Notes under the pieces: generated by a model
The model's input: only the letters and a program-made list of their open reading frames with translations
The model's database searches: none
Told to the model about the DNA's origin: nothing
Assembly: GCA_947258695.1 (NCBI GenBank)
Contig: CAMYJG010000010.1
Location: 44,774 to 108,773 of the forward strand
DNA from: an uncultured Ectothiorhodospiraceae bacterium
GTDB taxonomy: Bacteria > Pseudomonadota > Gammaproteobacteria > UBA6429 > Thiohalophilaceae
Reading direction: 5' to 3'
Length of the DNA stretch: 64,000 bases
Shown: piece by piece, positions 37,033 through 45,206 of the stretch
Numbering within the stretch: position 1 is the first letter of the stretch
How the letters are laid out: each line of letters begins with the position of its first letter
Translations under genes and position numbers: made by a program

Positions 37033-37911
37033 TTACCTGCCTGTTAACAATTTATCACTCCATTGATAAAAACTCATGCCCAGTAAAATTAAAAGGGTTC
37101 CTGTCCATACATTGACATTTAACACTTCATTATTAAAAGCATAACCTAAAAATAGCGCAACCACAGGGGTAATCAATGTAATTAGTGAAACTCGGCTAAC
37201 ATCAATATGTTTTAAAATATAAAAAAACAACATAAAACCGATGACTGAACCAAAGATTCCTAGATAGACAATCGAACCCAAACCTCGTTGGCTGAAATTT
37301 TCTGGCCAGCTTCCCTGTAATACAAACCAGGTTAATAAATATAACGGGACGCTAACCATCAATCCGCCATGGGTTATTTCCAATGCAGATAACTTAATAT
37401 CCAGTTTTTTAAACCAGACACTACTCCATGAATGTAATAGTACTGATAAACATACCGCGGCTATGCCTATCACGGCATGATTACCCACATCTACTGCCTG
37501 ACTGAAAATCACACTTAAACCAACAAAGCCTAATATCACACCGAGTATTTTAACCGGCGTTAAGCTGCGTTCATTTAACCATAACGCTGCCATAATTCCT
37601 GTAACAATTGGATTTAAACCAAAAATAACAGAAATAAATCCGGAAGAAATATACTGCGAGCCCCAGTAAACACTTAGCATGGCACCATAGATAGCGATAC
37701 CTGCTACCAGGTAAGTTTTACGTGCCAAGGCATCCCACGGTATACGACGTTGCGAAATTAACATGACCAGTAAACTACTAAAGAGTAGACCGATCAACAT
37801 ACGCGCGGTAACACCAAATAAAAATCCGGCATCACCACCACTCCACTTAATCGTAAGTGGCGTGGTTGACCAAATAATTATAACGCCTATATACGCTAGC
37901 GCGACTGACAT
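37033..37911 (-). CDS. EamA/DMT-superfamily transporter
   Basis: The ATG at 37911, with a GGAGAGAAG site before it, is preferred over the opening 30 bp further out (292 residues). Ten hydrophobic helices in two EamA repeats are seen, with the typical start YIGVIIIWSTTPLTIKW and the second-half start FVGLSVIFSQ. It exports or imports small metabolites; the substrate is unknown. A strong terminator lies just upstream, insulating it from genes further up. Confidence 0.9.
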   Translation of the reverse strand: MSVALAYIGVIIIWSTTPLTIKWSGGDAGFLFGVTARMLIGLLFSSLLVMLISQRRIPWDALARKTYLVAGIAIYGAMLSVYWGSQYISSGFISVIFGLNPIVTGIMAALWLNERSLTPVKILGVILGFVGLSVIFSQAVDVGNHAVIGIAAVCLSVLLHSWSSVWFKKLDIKLSALEITHGGLMVSVPLYLLTWFVLQGSWPENFSQRGLGSIVYLGIFGSVIGFMLFFYILKHIDVSRVSLITLITPVVALFLGYAFNNEVLNVNVWTGTLLILLGMSFYQWSDKLLTGR

Positions 37912-37946
37912 TTTCTTCTCTCCATGATTTAACCAGTACAAACAAA

Positions 37947-37979
37947 AAAGGCCACAGTTCTTTTGAAACTGTGGCCTTT
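37947..37979 (-). terminator. Rho-independent terminator
   Basis: A perfect 13-bp stem (AAAGGCCACAGTT with AACTGTGGCCTTT) with a 7-base loop, followed by a T-run on the minus strand. It lies downstream of the tiny frame at 38005 and the zinc-ribbon gene at 38152, and upstream of the EamA gene. Confidence 0.85.
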
Positions 37980-38004
37980 GAAATTTCGTTTATTTATTTA
38001 ATAA

Positions 38005-38097
38005 CTAACTAATAACTTTTTTCCATTGGCCCACAGTGACGTACCACGCGAGTTTACGTGCATTTCGAATCACTGCTTTGTGCATTAAAGTTATCAT
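38005..38097 (-). CDS. Candidate 30-residue small protein (or small RNA) ending at a terminator
   Basis: An ATG at 38097 opens a 30-codon frame reading MITLMHKAVIRNARKLAWYV and then TVGQWKKVIS, with a stop 25 bp before a strong terminator. The product would be basic and amphipathic with two tryptophans. No strong ribosome site is present. The segment lies between the zinc-ribbon gene (same strand) and its terminator, so it could be a short cistron, an independent small transcript, or the structured tail of the upstream mRNA. The call is tentative. Confidence 0.4.
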   Translation of the reverse strand: MITLMHKAVIRNARKLAWYVTVGQWKKVIS

Positions 38098-38151
38098 GTT
38101 CACGAGTCTGCGCTTTGTTTTATTAACTGTCAATATCTATAATAAAACAAT

Positions 38152-38706
38152 TTATTGCACATAAAAATAATCCCAGTCAGTACCCGTTATTTTTTCAAAT
38201 GTTTGTAACAAGCTTGAAGTTGGGATTGCCTCTTGTGGATAAATACCATGCAGGCTAATAAAAAAACGTCCACAACCTGCCGTGTTTTTCCAGTCATACT
38301 CTGACAGGTGAGTTTCAACTCCACATTTATCACAATGATATGTCATTGATGCTGGAATCGTTGCCCAGTTTGCATGGCGCTGGCGACAATGCGGGCAGCG
38401 GCAAACTAAATGTTCAGCACCACGAATAAATTCAACATTGTCTTTTACGGTTTCAAATTCAATATGACAAAACTCCGTAGAATTGGCTTGCTCAGCAAGT
38501 GGCTGCAACTCGATAGCCGGTGCACAACCCATAAATGTCACCAGGCTCAAAAACGAATCGCCAATCAAATAACGCTCACCATCAACTGAATCAGGGCTGT
38601 TCCATTTCTCACCCAAAAAACCGGTTTCTTGTAAGGCGCTGACTATCTGGGGAATATCTTCAGGACAATAGTTAGGATTTTTTGCATGAAAAACGAGTTT
38701 TGGCAT
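38152..38706 (-). CDS. Zinc-ribbon protein, unknown function
   Basis: A 184-residue soluble protein. A CPHC pair (104-107) and a CDKC pair (125-128) form a likely zinc ribbon in the C-terminal half, with a further Cys102 nearby. The N-terminal half (PNYCPEDIPQIVSALQETGF) has no recognised fold, and the end has a YFY motif. It is similar in look to small conserved gammaproteobacterial proteins of unknown role. It is on its own, with a terminator 170 bp downstream. Confidence 0.7.
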   Translation of the reverse strand: MPKLVFHAKNPNYCPEDIPQIVSALQETGFLGEKWNSPDSVDGERYLIGDSFLSLVTFMGCAPAIELQPLAEQANSTEFCHIEFETVKDNVEFIRGAEHLVCRCPHCRQRHANWATIPASMTYHCDKCGVETHLSEYDWKNTAGCGRFFISLHGIYPQEAIPTSSLLQTFEKITGTDWDYFYVQ

Positions 38707-38853
38707 TGAATATTCTCAGCGACTTTTTGAATTTGCACATTATAAGCTAAACATTTGCAGTACTACCGCAGTATTATAGTGATTATCCTGATTCAGATAA
38801 GGTTATTTTTAGGCGTTAGAACAAGGTTAAGCGCCGCATTTCCGCCTAAAAAC

Positions 38854-38862
38854 TGTTAGAAT
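38854..38862 (+). promoter_or_regulatory. Extended -10 promoter element
   Basis: TGTTAGAAT (TGn plus a 5/6 match to TATAAT) lies 44 bp before the ATG of the 95-residue protein. No clear -35 is seen. Confidence 0.35.
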
Positions 38863-38906
38863 ACGCGGCCAAGTAAACATATTTATTAGCCACGGACACC
38901 CTCAAA

Positions 38907-39194
38907 ATGAGTAATGATACAGCAACCAAAGAACAACAGATTTTACAGGTCATGCGCAAGGTTCTCACCGATATTGCAAAAGACACCTATACGCCTTCTG
39001 ACTTAAAGCATCCTTTATCTGAAAGTACGATTCACAGCATTCGCGATTGCCTGTCACTCATTTCCAGTCGTGAAGCTGAAATTGCAAAAGAAAACGGTCA
39101 AGAAAGTAAGATGCGACCACGCTATGTCGATGAACCAGCCAGCTCAGTGGTTGTTGAGCTTGATCCGGGTAAATTTAAGCCGAGCAAAGACTAG
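38907..39194 (+). CDS. Conserved 95-residue protein
   Basis: A 95-residue soluble protein of a type common in gammaproteobacteria (EQQILQVMRKVLTDIAKDT, HPLSESTIHSIRDCLSLISS, PRYVDEP). Database entries sometimes call it segregation and condensation protein A, but it lacks the ScpA fold and that name should not be trusted. Function is unknown. It has its own promoter-like site and a terminator hairpin just after it. Confidence 0.75.
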   Translation: MSNDTATKEQQILQVMRKVLTDIAKDTYTPSDLKHPLSESTIHSIRDCLSLISSREAEIAKENGQESKMRPRYVDEPASSVVVELDPGKFKPSKD

Positions 39195-39207
39195 TTTCAA
39201 AAACACA

Positions 39208-39231
39208 AAAAGTGGGGCTATACCCACTTTT
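39208..39231 (+). terminator. Rho-independent terminator
   Basis: A 9-bp perfect stem (AAAAGTGGG with CCCACTTTT) and a 6-base loop, 13 bp after the stop of the 95-residue protein. The T-run is within the stem on the plus strand; the minus strand also has five Ts after it, so it may work both ways. Confidence 0.6.
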
Positions 39232-39376
39232 CACCTCATAATCCAGCATAAAACCTGTTTTCATCCCCCTGAATCTTAAAGCAATTTATATAAATGCCGC
39301 TAAATATCTTAGGTAAAGGGTATATTATAATCCAGCAGCACACGCCCATCTAAAATAAGAGTAAGATAGTTGCATA

Positions 39377-39574
39377 ATGGATAATAACGAAATTAAACAG
39401 CTAATTACTGAGCTTAGTCTTGAACATAAAGATATTGATGATGCGATCAACCTGATGAAGGAACAAGCCTTCATTGATGAGCTACAGATAAGACGCTTAA
39501 AAAAACGGAAACTAAAACTTAAAGATGAGATCCAGCAACTGGAAAGTAAACTAATACCTGATATCGAAGCCTAG
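39377..39574 (+). CDS. YdcH/DUF465 small coiled-coil protein
   Basis: A 65-residue protein with the YdcH-family pattern: LSLEHKDIDDAINLM, then the basic RLKKRKLKLKDEIQQLE. It forms a short helical hairpin. The function is unknown, although it is widespread in proteobacteria. It lies 25 bp before a PilZ gene, probably in one transcript. Confidence 0.82.
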   Translation: MDNNEIKQLITELSLEHKDIDDAINLMKEQAFIDELQIRRLKKRKLKLKDEIQQLESKLIPDIEA

Positions 39575-39599
39575 ATGTTTAACTGACAGAGAAAACTGT

Positions 39600-39872
39600 A
39601 TGGATAATAATAAACGGGGATCGACCCGGGTAGGTTTGGTTATTGATATCAAGCTGATAAATGGTGAACAACAAGAATATATTTATAAGTCTCGTAATAT
39701 CAGCGATACTGGTGTTTTTCTTGAGCACAATGAAGAGAAAACCGAGTTTCCTATCGGTGCACAGGTTGTATTACAAGTATGCTCACAACTTGGCGATGGT
39801 GACCCTCCCCCGGTGAAAGCAGAAGTCGCCAGAATTACAGATGAAGGAATCGGTCTTCAATTTGTATTATAA
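39600..39872 (+). CDS. PilZ-domain cyclic di-GMP receptor
   Basis: A 90-residue single-domain PilZ protein. The ligand motifs are RxxxR (Arg6, Arg10 in KRGSTRV) and NxSxxG (Asn33, Ser35, Gly38 in RNISDTG), both intact, so it should bind cyclic di-GMP. An insertion of acidic and proline residues (GDGDPPPVKAE) precedes the last strand. It is flanked by a YdcH protein and a thioredoxin-like/HEAT-like protein. The GGDEF cyclase at 19989 is one possible source of ligand. Confidence 0.88.
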   Translation: MDNNKRGSTRVGLVIDIKLINGEQQEYIYKSRNISDTGVFLEHNEEKTEFPIGAQVVLQVCSQLGDGDPPPVKAEVARITDEGIGLQFVL

Positions 39873-39919
39873 TCTGGCAAAATATTCCCCTCGTTAACTA
39901 AGAAAAGACTTTCCCATAA

Positions 39920-40585
39920 ATGAAACCTAATACCATAGCGTCAGCTGAGCTTTTTGTGGCTACTGGTTGCCGCCACTGTCCCGTTATCTTAAATGAACTA
40001 AGTGAACAGTTAAAAAAAGGTGAACTTTCTTCTTTAACCGTCACGAATATTGCGGTTGATAATACAAAAGCGGCCTCGCTGAATATCCGCAGTGTGCCCT
40101 GGTTTTCATTAGAAAATGATACTAGCTATATGATTTTTAGTGGCGACCATTCTCCTAAAGAAATTCAGAAATGGCTGTCGATCTCACTAAAAAGCGAAGG
40201 CATGCAGGAATACATAGAAGATTTTCTTAGTAACGGTCAGCTAATGACCATTGTTCAGGTTCTTAAAAGCAGACCTGCCATTTTTGCTGAGATCATAAAA
40301 ATGCTTGAAGATGAAGATACAAGTATGAATGTACGGATCGGATTAGATGCATTGATTGAACAGTTTTCTGGCAATGAAATGTTACAACAGCATGTAACTG
40401 ACTTTAAAAAAATAGCTTCAGGTCATAACGTTCGCTTACAAATCGATGCATTGCATTATATTGCTTTAACTGCAGATGCCAACAACATTGAATTCTTAAA
40501 AGAAAAAGCAACAGATAAAGATGAACAGATTCAAGAAGCGGCAATTGAAGCGATAGAAACACTCAATGATTTATTAGCGGATTAA
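39920..40585 (+). CDS. Thioredoxin-like plus HEAT-like repeat protein
   Basis: A 221-residue cytoplasmic protein. Residues about 8-90 are thioredoxin-like with CRHC in the redox position (ATGCRHCPVILNEL) and the cis-proline region SVPWF. Residues about 95-220 are helical and read as HEAT-like repeats (VRIGLDALIEQF, VRLQIDALHYIALT, IQEAAIEAIETL). The fusion suggests a redox or adaptor role. The neighbours are a PilZ protein and a response-regulator-like protein (convergent, 6 bp apart). Confidence 0.75.
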   Translation: MKPNTIASAELFVATGCRHCPVILNELSEQLKKGELSSLTVTNIAVDNTKAASLNIRSVPWFSLENDTSYMIFSGDHSPKEIQKWLSISLKSEGMQEYIEDFLSNGQLMTIVQVLKSRPAIFAEIIKMLEDEDTSMNVRIGLDALIEQFSGNEMLQQHVTDFKKIASGHNVRLQIDALHYIALTADANNIEFLKEKATDKDEQIQEAAIEAIETLNDLLAD

Positions 40586-40591
40586 ACTAAC

Positions 40592-40960
40592 TCAGTCACC
40601 GTTAAGCGATAACTTTAATAATGAAGTATCAATCGGGAATGGCAGCTCAGCATGAAAAGAAAAACGGGCTCGAAGCTTTTCAAATTGATGCTCATATTCT
40701 TTTTCATAAAAAACAATTACTTTTACATCTTTCATTCGCTGCGTGACAGCCATTAATGTTTCTAAACTACTGGTTCGATCGCGAAAATCAGATTGAAAAT
40801 TAAATTCCGCGACAATAGTGTCAAACTCTTTTTGTTTCAGACTTCGCAATGCTTTACGCATACTGGTGACGGTTTCAGACTGGTATCCACACTCCGCATA
40901 TAATTGCGAAAAATCAGGGTAGCCACCCAGCTCACTAATAGCTAATAACAACTTATTCAT
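40592..40960 (-). CDS. Small receiver-like protein, unknown function
   Basis: A 122-residue protein with alternating strands and helices (LLLAISELGGYPDF, FDTIVAEFNF, VKVIVFYEKE) that look like a degenerate receiver (CheY-like) fold without the phospho-acceptor Asp cluster. It could be an inactive response-regulator-like domain. The fold reading is tentative. It is convergent with the thioredoxin-like gene. Confidence 0.6.
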   Translation of the reverse strand: MNKLLLAISELGGYPDFSQLYAECGYQSETVTSMRKALRSLKQKEFDTIVAEFNFQSDFRDRTSSLETLMAVTQRMKDVKVIVFYEKEYEHQFEKLRARFSFHAELPFPIDTSLLKLSLNGD

Positions 40961-41125
40961 CGTTAAGTTAATACACTCTTGCTCTATGGCTAATCAAATA
41001 CCTTAGCACGAATATTTTCTCAAATTGCCCTTGAATTTATTGTAACACGGCACCAGACTCTATATCCTAGCGAGCTCAAAAGAGTCCCAATATATTGAAT
41101 TTTACCCCTTAGCAGGAGCCATGTT

Positions 41126-41365
41126 ATGCCTTATTTTGTTTACAAAATTGCCCCGGGTATCAGCAAGATAGTTAAAAATCTTGAGCCCCTTGACGAATTC
41201 GAGAAGTTCAAAGATGCCAAGAATTTTGCAAAAGAAAAACGTAAGCAAGAAAATCCCGAAGATGGCAACACCTATAAAGTTATTTTTGCAGAAAATGCGA
41301 TTGATGCAGAAGAAAAGCTACAGGAACAACGCGAAGAAACCATTTTACGTGAGTGGGAAAAATAA
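41126..41365 (+). CDS. Conserved 79-residue protein
   Basis: A short, highly charged protein (MPYFVYKIAPG, then EFEKFKDAKNFAKEKRKQEN) with a good ribosome site (AGCAGGAG) before the start. No known domain is seen. It lies 26 bp before a cysteine-rich protein on the same strand and is probably in one operon. Similar short MPYFVYKI-type proteins occur in gammaproteobacteria; no function is known. Confidence 0.7.
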   Translation: MPYFVYKIAPGISKIVKNLEPLDEFEKFKDAKNFAKEKRKQENPEDGNTYKVIFAENAIDAEEKLQEQREETILREWEK

Positions 41366-41391
41366 GCCAAAGCTGGTTTAGTCTTTTTACA

Positions 41392-41844
41392 ATGGATGAA
41401 GATAAATACAGAGAAACTTACCGTACCGTAAATCCATTACAGTGCCCTTTCGAAAAAACACTCAATTCACGTCGCTGCCAGTGTAGCAAAATGGAAAAAA
41501 TTCACCTCGCGGACAGGGAATGCGTAGGCTGCCTGGATAAACAAGCCTGGGAAAATTGCCGTGACTTTTTAGAGCTACTACGACCCAGTGCAAAATTCGC
41601 ACTGAAAATGACCGAGGTAGAAGAGCCATTACCGCATGGCAAAGAAATTAAAGTACAAAGTGGCAGTATTTTTGGTTTGAGTAAATTATTTAACCCTGAA
41701 GACAATGGCAAGCCTGATATCTATTTGCTGCTACAACAAGCTCTCGCTAAATATGAATTGTTCAAAAACTTACCGCTTGATCAGTTAATGCCATCTATCG
41801 TTAATTTCAAAGCGCGTGAATCGCGCCGTGATAAAAAGAAATAG
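41392..41844 (+). CDS. Cysteine-rich protein, possible metal or Fe-S site
   Basis: The ATG at 41392 is preferred over a GTG at 41353 inside the previous gene (150 residues). Six cysteines lie in the N-terminal 60 residues: Cys18, Cys29, Cys31, Cys44, Cys47 and Cys56 (CPF...CQC...CVGC...NC). This could hold zinc or an iron-sulfur cluster. The C-terminal part is helical and basic at the end (ESRRDKKK). It is not a recognised family. It probably pairs with the 79-residue protein. Confidence 0.68.
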   Translation: MDEDKYRETYRTVNPLQCPFEKTLNSRRCQCSKMEKIHLADRECVGCLDKQAWENCRDFLELLRPSAKFALKMTEVEEPLPHGKEIKVQSGSIFGLSKLFNPEDNGKPDIYLLLQQALAKYELFKNLPLDQLMPSIVNFKARESRRDKKK

Positions 41845-41883
41845 GATTTATAAAACCTGTAGCACCAGATTTTATCTAAAGTC

Positions 41884-42276
41884 TCACTTATCGCTATGCC
41901 AGTCGTAGGAACAATCGAGATGCTTTCTGATCTCTACAATCCCTTTCAACCCATTTTCGACAATGATTTGTAGAGGAATTTGATTATTCAGTTTCTTGCT
42001 TCTTTGCCGGATCCAAATTTTGCCCATTTGTGGATTATGAGGGTACGAGGTTCGTAAAGCCTCCATGATGCCGACAATATGCTCTAACCTTTCTTCTACT
42101 TCAGGCGTAATTGGGAAAGCCGTGTTTTCACGATAACGGCGCAAAGCGCGAGTTGGGGTTTTTTCAGGTAATGCTAACAATGAAATAATCTCCGCAGATG
42201 ACATACCCCAGCTATCCACTATTTCCATAATACGAACAGTTAAAGCCACCTGTTCCGCCTGTGATAAATCATTCAT
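41884..42276 (-). CDS. MbcA/ParS/Xre-family antitoxin-like protein (DUF2384)
   Basis: The ATG at 42276 is preferred (130 residues). The helical N-terminus (QAEQVALTVRIMEIVDSWG) with LLALPEKTPTRALRRYREN and the tail with GKIWIRQRSKKLN fit the Xre/MbcA/ParS family, normally the antitoxin of RES-domain toxins. No RES toxin is next to it: the neighbours are a cysteine-rich protein (convergent) and a Rieske ferredoxin (divergent). It may be an orphan or have another role. Confidence 0.72.
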   Translation of the reverse strand: MNDLSQAEQVALTVRIMEIVDSWGMSSAEIISLLALPEKTPTRALRRYRENTAFPITPEVEERLEHIVGIMEALRTSYPHNPQMGKIWIRQRSKKLNNQIPLQIIVENGLKGIVEIRKHLDCSYDWHSDK

Positions 42277-42397
42277 TGCAAACCTCAAACCTAATAAACC
42301 TACAAACTACCCGAAAATTATTTTCTGGTATCGAATAAAGCGGTTCTTATTGTACAATATCCACCTGTTTTTTACTGTGAATACTTGGGGTAATAAC

Positions 42398-42706
42398 GTG
42401 TCAGAAGCGCAAAAAATTGCAAATTTAAGTGATGTGAAACCGGGGAAAATGTTTCGGGCAACAATTGATGGTCAGGCCATTTTACTCGCAAACATCGATT
42501 CAGAAATTTTTGCAATTGATGACATGTGTACCCATGAAGATGCATCGCTCTACCGCGGCGCTTTAAAAGGCCACTGTGTTGAATGCCCGTTACATGGCAG
42601 TCATTTTGATTTCAGAACAGGGAAACCGGATGGCAACCCGGCAACTGAAGCGGTTAAGACTTACAGCGTTGAAATAAGGGATGATGAAATATTTATTTGC
42701 CTGTAA
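42398..42706 (+). CDS. Rieske-type [2Fe-2S] ferredoxin
   Basis: The GTG at 42398, with GGGG 8 bp upstream, is the likely start (102 residues). The cluster motifs are CTH (Cys44, His46) and CPLH (Cys63, His66), the full Rieske set. It resembles the NirD/BphF-type small ferredoxins of non-haem oxygenases, but no oxygenase is nearby. It overlaps the end of the convergent FliB-like gene by 14 bp. Confidence 0.92.
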   Translation: MSEAQKIANLSDVKPGKMFRATIDGQAILLANIDSEIFAIDDMCTHEDASLYRGALKGHCVECPLHGSHFDFRTGKPDGNPATEAVKTYSVEIRDDEIFICL

Positions 42707-42944
42707 TTAATAGATGCGAAGAAAATGCATAGTCATGATCACTGGGAATAGAATTTTCGTTAAAGCGAATATATTGCTCGAACATACTCTTCTTATTGTC
42801 ATCCTGGCTCATTACATTTTTTAACGCATCAAAATGCTTCCGATCCAGTTTAACTTCCCGGTTACGGCAACAGATATCTTCACAATCTGCGCCAAGACAG
42901 GAAAATGAAGAAAAAGATGAAGGGGTTTTATACGAGATTGACAT
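42693..42944 (-). CDS. Short FliB-like Cys-cluster protein (possibly truncated)
   Basis: An 83-residue protein with SCLGADCEDICCRNREV, matching the N-terminal Cys cluster of FliB-type flagellin lysine-N-methylases (CxxxxCxxxCC). Full FliB proteins are several hundred residues, so this is either an N-terminal fragment or a mini form. Its ATG overlaps the stop of the carboxypeptidase gene (TAATG), which points to translational coupling rather than a dead fragment. It ends inside the convergent Rieske gene. Confidence 0.65.
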   Translation of the reverse strand: MSISYKTPSSFSSFSCLGADCEDICCRNREVKLDRKHFDALKNVMSQDDNKKSMFEQYIRFNENSIPSDHDYAFSSHLLITGK

Positions 42945-44314
42945 TATAGGTTTGAAGTAAAGGCAACTTTTGAATTCCCTTGCTTTAAGCTGACTGGTTG
43001 ATTTTTATTTCTATCAATAAAATTGACCAGAACCATTCCACTGAATTTCTTTCCTTTATATAACTCAACCCGAAACAGGCTTTCTTCTTTATCGATTGAA
43101 AAACGTGATTTAATTTGTCCCCGCTTAACCAGTATTTTATTTTCATTTGTTACGCCTCGTCTTGCATAACCAATAATATTTACCCGGTAACTATCATCAG
43201 CAAGAACACGAAAACTTTTTTCGACAGTTATTTTCCCACCAATGTCGACTGTTTGATTTTTCCCATCTGCCTGTATATTGATTTTATCCAGACTATAATC
43301 ATAATCAAAGTATTGAGGATTAAGCGAGGTAACATAGCGGTTACCATACCTGACTCGTAGTGTTTTATTCTTGCCAATAACCGCGATTAACGGGTTATTC
43401 TTTTTATATTGCAATGATGAATGTTTTTTAAGCGGCACATAATTTAAATATCGACGTGCTTTTTCCACATCCAGGTTAATACGATTGTCATACAGAGATA
43501 TCTTCAGGTTGTTACCAATTTGCTGAGCGACATTGTTACGTGTTAAATCAAAGTCTCGCTGATATTGTATTCCCAGCTCATTCATAAACCCTTCAACAGC
43601 TAACAAATGGTAAAAGGTCCGTTCGTGCGTTAAGAAACTTTTACTGGCTTCAACAGCAAAAGCAGGACGGTCATTTTTTATAGAGAAATAAGTTAAAGAT
43701 TTCTCCATTTCCACGTCACCTTTCTTGGTCTCTGTATTTTTTACGTAAAAATATTTACTCTTATTAGACAGGCGTTTATTGATGTATTGCTGCACATTAG
43801 AAGCAATACCGGACAGGTCTCCATACTTACTGGTATTTAATTTATCCTGGTCAATAATAATGCTTTGCCCCCAACGGTTAGGGTTATGCATTTTATTGAT
43901 ATATTTTTTCTTATAAAAACCACTACCGTCATGCAAGTTCAATACGATATCAATATTATCATTTAACATGATTTTTTTGATTTTTTGTACTTCAGCATAT
44001 TCAGGGTCTTTTTCTGACAGTACATTAAACTTACGATTCATATCACCATGAATACCACGGCTACGCTTGATAATACTTTTAAAGTTCAGGTTAGGTACAA
44101 CCCAGAGATTACCGTGTTTCACTTTATAATTTGTTACCAGCATTGATGCCGCGGTAAAACCACCAGGCTCATCTCCCTGAATACCGCCAATAACCAGTAA
44201 TGTCGGACCTGTCGAACTTGAAGAAATTTTATGTAATGAAAAGTGAAGTGGTTCAGCCATAAGTTGCTGAGCAAAAGAGAAAACCATAAATAAAAGGCAG
44301 GCTCTTGTTTTCAA
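42944..44314 (-). CDS. M14/M99-type D,L-carboxypeptidase, Csd4/Pgp1-like
   Basis: A 456-residue protein from a TTG start, preceded by AAAGGTGG, with a signal peptide ending in LMA. The zinc-site motif GGIQGDEPGG gives Gln46 and Glu49, and NLHDGS gives His128; catalytic Glu222 lies in FAVEASK. As I recall, these are the ligand and catalytic numbers of Helicobacter Csd4, whose Gln ligand is unusual. Csd4 and Campylobacter Pgp1 trim muramyl tripeptides to set helical shape. The C-terminal 200 residues are beta-rich, as in that family. It is next to a VanY-like peptidase. Confidence 0.85.
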   Translation of the reverse strand: MKTRACLLFMVFSFAQQLMAEPLHFSLHKISSSSTGPTLLVIGGIQGDEPGGFTAASMLVTNYKVKHGNLWVVPNLNFKSIIKRSRGIHGDMNRKFNVLSEKDPEYAEVQKIKKIMLNDNIDIVLNLHDGSGFYKKKYINKMHNPNRWGQSIIIDQDKLNTSKYGDLSGIASNVQQYINKRLSNKSKYFYVKNTETKKGDVEMEKSLTYFSIKNDRPAFAVEASKSFLTHERTFYHLLAVEGFMNELGIQYQRDFDLTRNNVAQQIGNNLKISLYDNRINLDVEKARRYLNYVPLKKHSSLQYKKNNPLIAVIGKNKTLRVRYGNRYVTSLNPQYFDYDYSLDKINIQADGKNQTVDIGGKITVEKSFRVLADDSYRVNIIGYARRGVTNENKILVKRGQIKSRFSIDKEESLFRVELYKGKKFSGMVLVNFIDRNKNQPVSLKQGNSKVAFTSNL

Positions 44315-44315
44315 C

Positions 44316-45206
44316 TTACACCACCTTTATATGCCAGGGTTCATAACGCACCCCAACCTGGTTATCAATCGTATAACGAAGATCAACGTACTTTAAGTCA
44401 ATAAGTCTTTTATATTCATCTGTCTCAGAAAAACGTGAAGTAAAATTAAGTTTGCCAAAACCTTTTTTGCCTACATCAAAATCACCAATTCCATGATATG
44501 AATGTCCAGGTGGTGCTAATGAACGTGATGCCAGGGAAAGATTACCATTACTGGCCTCTAACTTTGCCAGGAACAATTGCAGTTGTTTAACGACACTCCT
44601 GACTCCGGAAGTTAAAATCAGGTTAGGGCCAACGTCTTTTTTCAGTTGTTTAAACTTTGCTAAAGCTTCTCCCTGAAAAAGATAGTGTCCACTTCCGGCA
44701 ATTTTTATAGTTTCTTTCTTATTGATTCTTGAGGTTAAATCTTTAATGACCTTGTTGCCGAAAAATCCATACTCATTAGCATCATAAAAGAAGATTTCAT
44801 CGATTAAGGCAAGTTCAGCTTGGGTAAAACGGCCAATTTTTGGAAAGCGATGCGCATAAAGAAGCATGTCATCAAAACTGACCAGGTTAAAATTCCCATA
44901 ACCAATAACTTTTTTAACCCGCAAAATTCTGTTTAACGTTGTTTTAAAAACAAGCTGTTTTTCAGCCGACAAATATAGGTCATCCCTGAACACGCTGTTA
45001 AAGTGTTTTACCTTATGCAGGTTGTCACGTACTGCCGATTCATTTTCAATAGGATTAAGCAGAGCTTTTTGCTCGGAGTTTATAGCCGTAACTTCTTTAG
45101 CATCCTTTTTTTTACTTGGCGAAACTAAGGCTATGACCGTAGCAGCAGCAAGAATACCAGCGGCGCCGGTTTTCAATAATCGCCTTCGTTTAAAATTTAA
45201 ATCCAT
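44316..45206 (-). CDS. VanY-like D-Ala-D-Ala carboxypeptidase (M15) with Tat signal
   Basis: The ATG at 45206 is preferred (296 residues). The N-terminus carries twin arginines (KRRRLLKTGAAG), a Tat signal or Tat-like anchor. The catalytic part has GHSYHGIGDFDVG (the SxHxxGxxxD zinc motif) and the final PWHIKV His. M15 enzymes remove terminal D-Ala from peptidoglycan stems. Its stop is 1 bp from the start of the Csd4-like gene, so the two peptidases form a coupled pair. Confidence 0.85.
   Translation of the reverse strand: MDLNFKRRRLLKTGAAGILAAATVIALVSPSKKKDAKEVTAINSEQKALLNPIENESAVRDNLHKVKHFNSVFRDDLYLSAEKQLVFKTTLNRILRVKKVIGYGNFNLVSFDDMLLYAHRFPKIGRFTQAELALIDEIFFYDANEYGFFGNKVIKDLTSRINKKETIKIAGSGHYLFQGEALAKFKQLKKDVGPNLILTSGVRSVVKQLQLFLAKLEASNGNLSLASRSLAPPGHSYHGIGDFDVGKKGFGKLNFTSRFSETDEYKRLIDLKYVDLRYTIDNQVGVRYEPWHIKVV

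Noticed and set aside
38907-39194. Segregation and condensation protein A
   Set aside because: Far too short for ScpA and without its fold; a name that has spread by transfer.
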